64,000 nt of DNA, from assembly GCF_051020985.1 (NCBI RefSeq), contig NC_135003.1, positions 10,533,501 to 10,597,500 of the forward strand. Direction: 5' to 3'. Of the stretch, positions 1-10,319 are shown piece by piece. This DNA is from Nomia melanderi (lineage: Eukaryota > Arthropoda > Insecta > Hymenoptera > Halictidae). The notes under the pieces are model-generated. The model was not told where the DNA came from and ran no database searches. It saw only the letters and a list, made by a program, of their open reading frames with translations. A program made the translations under genes and the position numbers. The stretch's first letter is position 1. Each line of letters starts with the position of its first letter.

Positions 1-3000
1 TGCAGTGTCACTTGCGATACCAATCTCAGTTTTCATTATGCGTGCCTTTCAGGAATCGGCTGTAATTAGCTGCAACGCGGAATAACTTTCCCGCGGGGAC
101 ACGGATAGCGGCCCCTTAGCCCCCGCCGGCGAGAACAGTAAAACGCAATTGAAACTTCTGTCGACTTTCGTCATCCGGCTTTTCTTCCCTTCGGTTTTTT
201 GAGCACGTCCGTTCCGCCGTAGTAATTAGTTCCCGGGATAACGCGTAAAATTAAATGGGCCCCCTTCCACGGAAGTTTGAATAGTTCATGGAAGTTATTT
301 AAAATTCGTAAGTCGGCGACGTACCCGTTCGGACCGGCCATCGAAACGGAATTCATCAGCGTTAGTGCTCTTTCTGTAACCGGAAACTGTGTCTCTCTAT
401 TATGAAATCGGTAACTTCGGGATTACACTCTCGTAATCTTCCGGCTGAAATGTTTAATTAATTTAACGCTCTCGTTGCTAATGATGTCCTTTTGCGTCAT
501 GTTGAATTCACGTTCGAGCAATGTAGAAAGTTTTAGAAATTGAACTGAGGGATAATAATCAGTTAACTTTCATTCTTTATAGATCAGTTGAATAGAGACA
601 AAAGTATGACATATATTATACTTTCCAGTAGTGCATTCATTAATTTAGTAACAGACACATGAAAATTACTGCAATATGGAGCAACACAAACTTGAATCGG
701 CAAGAAGAAATTAGGATCGTTACTTATCGCGTTGATTATTTCGTAATGTATAACAGAAGTGACAAATTAATGAAAGGAACACGAGAGGAAGTCCTGTTTC
801 CGTGTTTTGATATAATTGAAATAATTCCACATGCAGAACGTTCCCTTCGAAAACCAACTTTCTCCATTGTGGGACGCTTCAATGGCTATAGATGTCCCAC
901 AGGGTTCGACGTTCCTGGAGGGAACCGTTTCAGCTGTCACGACGAATCGTTCACGTGGGGAACCGTTGAAGCGTGGCCTTTTGCCCGGATTCGGATTACC
1001 GTCAGAAACCGTGAGCTTCCTTTCTCACGGAAAAATAGAAACCACCCTTATCGATGGCTACGATCTGTCCACAAGGAATGCTCGCTGTCTAAACTCCACC
1101 CTTTCGTTACTCAAACACGTATGATTTAATTTCTATCCCCTAAGGAAATCCTTCGAATACCATCCACGTGATCGGTGTACGATTTGCCTCGGATCCTGTA
1201 CAGTGTTACCTAAACAGTCCCGTATTTTTGCATCGGAACACGTTTAAATGCATTTTCTAACTGTAAGAAAAACAGTGTAGAATAAAATGAAATAATCTTA
1301 GTTCCACGAATGTTCAGTTCGAAATAATTGTTTAATGATGTGTAGTATGCATTAATTAGAATCTGTTTACATGAGTTTTATAATAAAGTGTCTACTCTTT
1401 TATATGTAATTACTGTCATTAGATTTAGATGAATGTATGTATAATTAATTGATTATATTATTGCTGTTGATTGGACAAGATAGACAAAATTGATTGATGC
1501 GAAACGTGTAGAGAGTATCCGTCGCTAATCGAATTCATTAAATTATTCAATCAGTAGCTGCAGTCTGTATTTAACGTTCTTTATGAATTAAATTGCTGGT
1601 AAAAATATCTGATATTGAAGTTCAAGACAAACATTAATAGCCAGGGACCAGGTACAGTTTGAATAGTGAATAAACACGGAAAGCGATTCGAACGATCGTA
1701 TTTTTAACTAATTACAATTACACTGTTACTTCGAGAGTCTCGTTCGAGTGATGTTAATCCACACCGCTGTCAACTGTAAAAGCGTTCCGTTAATCATTTC
1801 AAAACCAGCCACAGAGATGGTTTCCTCTCTACATGGCTCTCTAATTTAAAGTTCTCCTTAAATAAGCACGTCACCCATTCTTCTGAAAATAAACGTGGCT
1901 TCTTTTAAACGAAGATACCGTTCGCTTTTCCCAGCGGTGGAGACAGGTATATACGTCATAGCTCAGATATAGAAGTTTTCCCCGTTTCCTTGATGTACAC
2001 GCTAAGTTAAGAATGTCCCGCAGACATGCTCGAAACTTTGACGTGTTGCGTATTTCTGGTAGGTAGCTGCACACGCTTCTGACAGAGGTGTAACCAAAGA
2101 CAATGATGAAATAGGGAAAAAGAGGACGACCTCTCTCAATAAATGTAAACCGATTCCTAGTTATTTAACAGTAAAATTACCAGATGGCTCAGAATGATCC
2201 ATTCTTGATTTCTTCTGTCATAATTACTGGAAAGGTACAAATGCTTCTCTGAGAAATCGTTAAAGAAGCTGATTTAGTGATAGAGAATTATATGTTTATA
2301 TAATTAATTAATAACTTAATAAAATTATATATGCTTTATAAAGAAATTTAAGTTTAAGTGCTTGGTAGTTCTTAATAATATCTAATTAAATACGAATAAG
2401 AATCTATTTCGTAACATTTCATTTCGATATCCGTATAGTTTCATTATTTCTCCGCTGAGAGAAAAGTTTGTTGAAACTAAACAGCACTGTATCGCTGTTG
2501 CTAAAAATTCGATTTTGGAATAAACTGTCAATTAAGAAAAAAAATTGAACGATATAAAGGTGTTCGTGGTTTATCACTGGCCTGACACATAGTTAACGCG
2601 CGAAACAAGCGAGGTAATGTTAGTCATCGGCAATCAAAACAACACGGTCTACTTTCCAACGTGTTTTGCAGTCTGAAAATATTACACGTCGTTCTGTGCG
2701 CAGATTTTAGCCCCTCCGTAATTTAAACTTGAATACGATCTCGTACTTCGTAGCAGCCAATTAAAACTGGTCTAAAAGCGGACTCCTCCACAAGCCCCAA
2801 TATTCTGATTGCATTACGAGGCTACAAGTGCAGGCATGATAATAATAATGGTGCGCTGGCTGTTGAAAAATAGAAGAAACCCGTAGGGTCGACTGCTGTC
2901 GATCATGTATATCTTTGCATGTAATGTCAGAGAGGGAATTTCTTTGCTGAAAGATATATATATATATAATTTCGTTACATAATTTTCAAATATCAGTAAT

Positions 3001-3240
3001 AATAATTAAATAATCCTGAATTACTGCTGACAGTAAAAATAGAATTATATTATCAAATTCAGTAGTGAATCCAATAGAAGAAATCAGAAAAAAACGTTCA
3101 TATGCCATAAGATCTTTTAGATTGTTCCATTTTTCATTGGTTCTTTTGATCTACTGAAATCTAATAATAATAATATGAAATTAAAAGATAATATCGGAAG
3201 TGGTTCGTTGTAAAGAATCGAAATTGTCAAATAAGCAAAC
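1..3240. other. Non-coding stretch, no gene recognised
   Basis: The first 350 bases are moderately GC-rich and the rest is mostly AT-rich. An open frame of 156 codons at 659-1129 (+) and a 97-codon frame inside it at 831-1124 (+) have no domain or compositional signal that I recognise. A TA dinucleotide run is at about 2953-2969. Around 2290-2330 there is an AT-only inverted pair (TATATAATT and AATTATATA), which is expected by chance in such DNA. I see no splice-bounded exon and no RNA gene. Confidence 0.5.
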
Positions 3241-3800
3241 CTTTGAGGTCCTAGGGTAAGATAAACCCACGTGTTAGATACCGGAATCAGAACTGGAGTT
3301 ATAAATATCTGATAAGCGAATCTGGACTCCCAAGGAAGTGTATGGGCTCCTGGTTCATAAGTACTCGAATCAGGTTCCAGGGTATCACTATTGGTAATCT
3401 GAAATTCGTAGCATACTCCAGGGACACGTGGAGAGGGTCGTGGAATGACGTCACCGGGAATCCTGGGATCCTATAAACACCTTCGAATCACCTGGGATAG
3501 CGGTTTGCCGGCCGAGAACTATCCGAGACATGGGACCTGTCCCGAATCATTCCGCTATCCTTGGGATCAAGTTTTTATCCTCCGCTAAAAACATCAGATT
3601 CAGGGGACACGGTTTAGACTATCTCGAATTGCACTCGGAATCACGAGAAACACTGTCGAGAAGCTTAGGCGTATCCTGCTTACTCCATTTATCCAGGAGT
3701 TCCAGGACGTTTCAGACATTTGAATTGATGTTTTCAGGATTCAGATGGAACATGAAATTTTTAAAGCACAATGTTACAGCAAATTTCATACAGCCCTAGA
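3240..3800. other. Non-coding block rich in short inverted repeats
   Basis: This block differs in texture from its AT-rich flanks: it is full of variants of CCTGGGATCC, GAATC and CCAGG. It contains a perfect CRE palindrome (TGACGTCA, 3446-3453), the 9-bp inverted pair GGATAGCGG (3495-3503) and CCGCTATCC (3552-3560), and between them a tight GGGAC-CT-GTCCC palindrome (3532-3543). A short open frame at 3530-3799 (+) is not recognisable. It could be an old, decayed repeat or a regulatory segment; the sequence alone does not decide. Confidence 0.35.
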
Positions 3801-5097
3801 TTCCTTTTTCTTTCTGAATCGACCAGGAAAGTTTGATATTCTTTAACTTAATATTTTTGATAGAACTCCTCGAAATTGATGTGCATGGTTTTCTAAGTAT
3901 AAATGAAGATATATCATTTCATATGCGTTTATATTCATTAGGTGCTGCCGATTACAGTTCGCCGCTCGCGGGTATTTCTACTCATATCGCGCACGTATTT
4001 CACTCTTGAAGACAAATCTATATAATCTCATGTCCGAATGTCCCGGCTATTCCAATCGACCCCATCCGACACGGCAGAAAACGAAGGATAATCCCTTGAC
4101 ATCCCGTGTCCCAGGATAACTGTTAAGTGGCAACAATACTAGCAGCCAGGGCGAGCGGCAGCCAAGATATGTCAAACCCGTGGTAAGGGTATCTGCATAA
4201 CTGCGCAAGGAATATTATTGTTAGTGTATCGCCCGCGATGCCCGAATCCCGGATTTCCTGGCCGTCCACCCGGAAAGCCGGAGGGCTAACCGTTGCGAGG
4301 CGAGCTGCGGTTACTTTAATCTCCCTTAATCACCCACCGGTAATGATAACGAATCACCGATGTAAACTTCAAACCCTTAAAACAAGGGAGGCTAAGTGCC
4401 TATGAACACTTGGCATTCGGTACGCGTTCAGTTCTGCAGAATTCACAGTTCCTATATAAATGCAACCTGAAAGAATATTGCAATTTTTGAAATGATTTAT
4501 TTATCGAATAAATTGCGATTCTTTAAAAGTATATAAATGAATAAAGAGAATATTTTTTTATTGTCAGCATGCACGTTCCATTTTCGCAGCTAATGGTACA
4601 ATAACGCAAAGTACAAATGACTTGAAGCTAATAATTCATTGATGACAATGTTGTACGACTGTTTTAACCTATCGGCGACTGAACGGGAAATTGGGGACAA
4701 CAGAATAACAACTGTAGTACGATACCGAATCAGAAGGGAAAATCAAAATCGTCTGTTCAACGCGGCGAAGGCGGTTCAATACACGTCCCCGCGAAATTTC
4801 CAAAGTCGAGCATCGGATTATTATCGATTCAAAGGAACGGCTGCTCGTAAACGTCTCAAAGGCATTCCAAGGTAGCTAAGGTCCCGGAAAAGACTCGGAA
4901 GCGCGGCACCGTGGAGTGGCGTGGTTCAAGAAAGTCGCGGCCAAACTGAAAAGCGTGAAAGTGGGTCGCGAAACGGGACGCGGAAAGGATTTCCCCGGAA
5001 ACGTCGGGACCTTGCGCGTATTTCTTCTCGCGGCAGCCAGCGGCCAAGGCTTCCGGTACCGTGTTTCCGCTCCTTCGCGGCGGTGCTACAAGCACCG
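3800..5097. other. Non-coding stretch, nothing recognised
   Basis: Mixed composition, with an AT-rich part at about 4440-4640. Small open frames at 4639-4875 (+) and 4856-5308 (-) overlap and have no recognisable domain. The minus-strand one is a by-product of the purine tract that follows. Confidence 0.45.
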
Positions 5098-5230
5098 TGA
5101 AAAAAGGGAGGGAAACGAAAAAAAAGAGAGAAACGAAAGAGAAAGGAGGAGAGGGAGAGAGAAAGAAATTACGAGAAAGAGCTACGGAGAGCTGGAAAGG
5201 CAGAGACGTGCGAAAGAGAAGCTTCGAGCG
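5098..5230 (+). repeat. Purine-rich (GA/AAG) low-complexity tract
   Basis: The plus strand is almost pure A and G from about 5098 to 5170 and remains purine-rich to about 5230. Low complexity keeps three frames open over it (4916-5320 + and 5061-5336 +, plus the complementary 4856-5308 -), giving Arg/Glu/Lys-rich or Ser/Phe/Leu-rich translations. These are artefacts of the repeat and not proteins. Confidence 0.7.
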
Positions 5231-5339
5231 ACAAGGCAGCCAAGAGGGCGTGCAAATACATGCGAGACGGAGCTCAACCAAGGTAAATGCAGTCATTTGT
5301 ACGTACACGGGGACTCTTAAATTTTCGCCGGTATGAATT

Positions 5340-6160
5340 TTTAATTTTCCTGTACTTTACGACTGCCCATTAAAACGCGAAAAGGAACGGGGTAGAACGA
5401 GGCGAGAAAGGGAGAGAGACTCATAGGAACCATGGGGGACAGCGAAGGGAGAGGGAAGGTGGCTACCGGAGAAAAGAAAGTGCTCGAAGCAATGCTCCGC
5501 GCGGGCCTCCGAGACGGAAGCGTAGAAAAACGTGGATGTATAGAGCCCCGGGGAATCTCCTTTGGAGGTTATATTTTTCTCGTAGAAACGCCTCCCGACT
5601 ATGTAGTACGATTGCCCTGAGATATGCGGTCCCACGAATTTATTGGTGTATAATACCTTAGCAGGCTGCCCGGGGACGCACTTACGCGCGAATGCGAAAT
5701 CAATACGGGCGGGCTTTATCTTCGGGCAACGCGTAATCTCCTGGCCCCGAGTCTTCTGCTACCTTTTACCGCCGCCCCCGTTCCGTACCTACGGGATAGA
5801 CACCGTAACGGATCGTCCCGCGTACCGCCGCGATATCGGGGGAATTTATTTGTTTCGGATACCGGACTGGCTGAACGCTGATAGCTTTTCGGATTTGCCA
5901 TTTTTCTGCGTGCACCTAGGTATCCGCCGCGTGCACGCAACTCGTGTTCGAGCTTTTTTGTTCATGGTCGTTCTTATTGGCTGCCGTTGCGCGGTCCTTT
6001 TCCCCAGATTTTTATCGTCCTTTGGAAATGGGGTTTTATCGGTGTATTTCAAAATGCGGCTGACACGTTGGCGAGGATCACTTCCGCGTTGAAAAAGTGT
6101 CGGTGGAAGATGAACATTCTCTTGGAGTTCGCGGGAAGAGTGCAACAAGCTTGACGTCGA
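5340..6160. other. GC-rich block with overlapping open frames, no recognised gene
   Basis: Open frames occur on both strands (5643-6092 + of 149 codons, 5716-5940 -, 5846-6148 -, 5432-5620 +, 5357-5635 -). GC-rich DNA has few stop codons, so overlapping frames on both strands are expected without coding. None of the translations shows a signal peptide, domain or motif that I recognise. Confidence 0.4.
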
Positions 6161-8260
6161 ATGTTGTATTTATGGAGTGACGTGTTTAGAATCTTATCTT
6201 TTAAATAAAGTATATGTGCTACGTTTGGAGCGCTGTAACGCGATTAGTCGGAAATTGTGCAAAATTACCGATATTTATGTAGAATTACCAATGTAAATGG
6301 GGCTTGTTGTACGTTTTCGCGAATACGTCAAATTTGCAGGTAATTATACGTAATAGTTGAATTCTCGTTAAGATAAACAAGTTCGAAATACGGCCATCAA
6401 ACTATAAAATTCGAGTAATTTCACTTCTTTTAATTCTTCCGGCAACGACAATTTTCTATTTTATCTTATGTCTACTATAACTGTCATTCCTTTTATAATA
6501 TCCATTCTAATTTTAATCTAAATCGAACGAACACATTATCAATTTCCCCAGTAATTACCCATAACTATTCATAAAATATGCTTAATTACCGAAGCAATCC
6601 CCCGAGTAACATTCACGGTATTTGGCGATGGTCAATGAAATTCTATCTAGTACTGGTTACCTAGAACAGTGGCATATAATTTTAAACATTAACCAACGAC
6701 AAAATACAAATATAAAACTAAGAAGACACATTACATATTTCACGTACACACGATTCGCTATAAAAACAAAGTGACACAAAACTGCATCGCGAATATCCGA
6801 AGTTAAGAACCCCACCCAGCAAATAAATCATTAAGCATCATCGGATCGACTCGGAATCCCCGAATCTTCCGTATTAACTCAGCCTAAACGTCGAACGGAG
6901 TCGCATCAGCTACTATATTTTCACATATCCGGGGCGGGGATAAATCACGCGTTATCGGCCGCCCTAACTGGTTAGCCCCGAAAAGTGTGCATCCGTCCTG
7001 CTGCCAAGTCTGCGCCTCGCTATCACTCGAGCCGAAAACGCCGCGTATTTCACTACTCGTCGAGGAAGTCGAGCAACAACTCTCACAGGTTTCGCTGCGT
7101 GCATACTCTCCCCCGTTTGAACTTCAATTTCCCTCCGTGGATATGAGAACGCATAATGATCCCAAAGTATAGCGATAAGATGATTTCGGTCGTCCTGCAG
7201 CCGGATGCACGGGATGCAGGTTGCTCGCTAGAGGTCGGCCGGTATTAGGTGCAGAAACCGACTGAGTTACGAGGGGTTATAAATTCCGAATATTGGAGTT
7301 CTGCCTCGCGACCCCTTTGCCCCGCGCCGCCCCATCTAGCCCGCCTCCCGCTAGCCACGCCGCCCCCGGCACAATAGAAGGAATCTCCTATCCGCGCAAC
7401 TTGTCTTGACCTACCATAATGTCTGTCCATACAAAAATAGAATCAGTATTCGGTCGGTTCATATAAATGCGAGCCGTCCTTATGTCAACGGGGAGGAAGG
7501 GGTCGGTTTGCACGGTACACTCGTCGCTCTGACAATGGCCGGAAAGAATCTGCGGGACGATGGATAACGAAGATGGATACGGAATATAAGGCGAATGGTA
7601 TTCAATGCGCAATTCGGCTCGCGTTGTGCAGTCGTATGTAAATGAATCAAATTGTATACAGGCCGAGCCAACACTCCCAGCGTATACGCCTGAATAAATG
7701 TTGATTCTATGTCCAGCAGTAGACGTGAATGGTACAATAAATTGTTGTTTGTGCTACGGTGCGCCCCCGGATTAAACAGTGCCCCGGGTTGATATTACAA
7801 ATCGGGAAAAATTGATTTTTCGCGGTGACAAGGCTCGCTAGATTGAGGGCGGAACTTTATAGGTTTTGCGATGGTAATTGCAATCTCGTTCTCTGTTATC
7901 CAGTATAGATACTATCTAGTGATACGTATTAACTCCGGTAACATCAAAATTCACGATAATCTTACCAAAGACTCGTACAACAGGAGAAACGCGTAGATAC
8001 ATAGTTTAAGAACGCGTATAGTACTTTGCAATCAATATTTCTTTCGATAACCGATACTTTTGAATAAATATTCCAGCAATGTGAAATATTTTGCTGTGCT
8101 TACATAACAGATAACCCAAGGGACCCGACGTTGCCGTAACTTTGCTGGACGGAATATTGTTATTCGCGCGTGAAAGTTGTAAATTATTTATCGCCAGGAA
8201 CTCGTGTATTTCATCCCGCTGCATAATTCGCTTTTAATGCCCGCGCGGCCTTCATGAAGC
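6160..8260. other. Non-coding stretch with a C-rich run
   Basis: Mostly featureless. Two things stand out. A possible fragment resembling the internal promoter part of 5S rRNA lies at 6797-6844 (see findings). A run of C-tracts at 7312-7342 could form a G-quadruplex on the minus strand. Small open frames at 6987-7172 (+), 7245-7430 (-), 7388-7612 (-), 7480-7737 (-) and 8006-8224 (-) are not recognisable. Confidence 0.45.
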
Positions 8261-8337
8261 GGTCCGGCGACGTCGCGGAAACTAATAAAATTGCATTAGC
8301 CAGTCATCGAGCGTCATGGCGCACAGCTGAGCGTACT

Positions 8338-8483
8338 TGACGTCACACTCAGCTTGCCTTTAGACGGGATAGACCCCTTCTTTTTCTCTCTCCCCCTCTC
8401 CCCCCGCTTCTCAATCTCGCGATCACTCTCTTTCTCTCTCTCCTTGCCTCTCTTTTCTTGGAAGGTGGCCGATGGTGACGTCA
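8338..8483. promoter_or_regulatory. Promoter- or enhancer-like block with two CRE palindromes
   Basis: Two perfect cAMP-response elements, TGACGTCA at 8338-8345 and 8476-8483, lie 130 bp apart and flank a pyrimidine-rich tract (about 8374-8459). An E-box palindrome CAGCTG lies just upstream (about 8324). CRE palindromes bind bZIP factors of the CREB/ATF group. The surrounding 8260-8760 is GC-rich, unlike the DNA on either side. The direction of any transcription and the target gene cannot be told. Confidence 0.35.
8374..8459 (+). repeat. Pyrimidine-rich (CT) tract
   Basis: A run of C and T with few interruptions, mainly CTCTCT and CCCCC blocks. On the opposite strand it reads as GAGAG, which in insects can bind GAGA factor. 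It sits between two CRE palindromes. Confidence 0.65.
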
Positions 8484-8759
8484 CGACGGCAAAGGGAAAG
8501 GAGAAAGGACTCGAGTAAAGGCGAAGTGAACTATCACGGAAAATTGCGCACCGGAGCGTTCTTCCAGAAAATCGACCGTTTCTTCTATTTGTCAGGTCGC
8601 GCTTTTAGGATCAAAAGAATGAAACTTTAATTAGCGAGCCGGGCTAGGTACGTGCCGGCGCGGGCGCTATAGTAAGGCCTCAGGTCCTTCCGTACGTCCT
8701 TACGCATTCTCACAAAGGAGACCACCGCGCTCTCAAACGGCAGGCTACACGGTTTCGAG

Positions 8760-10080
8760 CAATCATGTGCCCCTATCTATGACTTTGTCGTTTGTAATAT
8801 GTAATATTACGTTCAAGTGTGCAATCCTAATAGTAACATTCGACGATCTCGGTGGAATTTCGATGAAAAGTAATTTTCACGAAAATATTTGGTACCTATA
8901 TTTTTTTAGCATCGTTTCAATAGTGAAAGAGTGGAAACAGTCCTCAAAGTTGGGAGAAATACGAACGAAAAATATGTTTGGTTAATTTTAAGAGATTGCT
9001 CCGGAAAAAGGTGGCAAATGAAATATTTATGAGCGATAATTTTGTTTTTCGTTACTACTAATTAGTGCTTTGCGAATACGTGAAAATTAATCTTGAAAAA
9101 ATAACAAGTTCCCGGGAATTTTTTCGCGCGAAAGTATATTTTAAATTCTGACCAGGCAGGGTCGCGCCGCGAGGAAACTTTCATCAGCGATAAAAGTTTC
9201 AGTTTGATAACATTACTCAATGAGACAGGATATTCTTTCACTAAAATGCACGGAGGGTCGCGTATATATCAATAGATGATGTGGACCGTCTGGCAGTAAC
9301 TTAGCTCCCATCCAGTTGGCCGGTCGTTTCTTAAATTCAGAATTTCGTTTTCGAAAAGCATCGGGATACGAATTCACTTATAAAATAGTCTTATAACCAT
9401 ATTGCTCCGTTTTGCAATGTGAAATCAATCGTACGAGAACCGGAAATGTCATGTGGCTATTGATTTTCGAGAATATGGTCCGATATATTGGTACGTAGCA
9501 AAGTAATTCCACCATACTTCACATATATTTACAACAATTCCTGAATTCAATTCTGGAAAGAGCCAAAAGCGTTGAGCTGTCTAGCAATTTCTACATAAAA
9601 CGACAATTCCTCAGAATTCCATTAAAAGCTTTATTCAATCGAATTTTAAACAGCCGCCCATACTACCAACGCGCAAATTAAAATAATCAAGCCCACTGCA
9701 ATTCACGAAGTTCCCAATCGTTATTTTTGGCGTACCAATCTATACGTCGTCGTTCAATAAAATTAACATGCAGCTCGCGTTCGTTCCAAGTCCTATTGTA
9801 TTAACTTCCAACTCATTTAACAAAATATATTCATTTTCCTTGAATCTAGAGCATCGATTAAACGTGAAACTCCTGTCGTACATCGGAAACTATAAACTCT
9901 AACGGCCACTCAAGAAGTATTAACCCGGCAGCACTAGAATGAAACTAAATGCGACTTTCGAATTCACTAAAGCCATCGCTGGTTTTTCACTCTTTTAATT
10001 GAACCGCTACAAATTGCCATTCCTGAACTTTGCCGGAGGAGGGGCTCCGTCGGGGTATCGTTAATGGATGTTTTAGATCA
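8760..10080. other. AT-rich non-coding stretch
   Basis: AT-rich, with one 72-codon open frame at 8767-8985 (+) that has no recognisable feature. I see no repeat, RNA gene or splice-bounded exon. Confidence 0.45.
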
Positions 10081-10122
10081 ACTTTTAAAGAAGGTTGGCG
10101 CAGCGAGAACAGACGGAGAAAA

Positions 10123-10154
10123 AGAGACAGAGAAGGATAGAGAAAGAGAGAGAG

Positions 10155-10207
<53 letters not shown>

Positions 10208-10213
10208 GAGAAA
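10123..10213 (+). repeat. (AG)n microsatellite
   Basis: The core is an uninterrupted (AG)18 at 10161-10196, flanked by degenerate GA/GAAA sequence. The long Ser-Leu runs open on the minus strand (9987-10250 and 10078-10335) are translations of this repeat and not proteins. GAGA-rich DNA can recruit GAGA factor in insects; whether it does here is unknown. Confidence 0.95.
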
Positions 10214-10319
10214 GTGAGAACTGGAACGAGTGAGAAATAGAGAGGAGCAACTTGGCGAATCGAGACCGAGTGGGGAGACGAAGAGTAGAGCGTAAGGGAG
10301 AGAAAGGGTGTGGGATGAG

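Noticed and set aside
2283..2335. 9-bp AT-only inverted repeat
   Set aside because: Pure A/T arms are common by chance in such AT-rich DNA.
4856..5336. Overlapping 130-150 codon frames, one Arg/Glu-rich and one Ser/Phe-rich
   Set aside because: All cover the same purine-rich tract on opposite strands or shifted frames; composition explains them.
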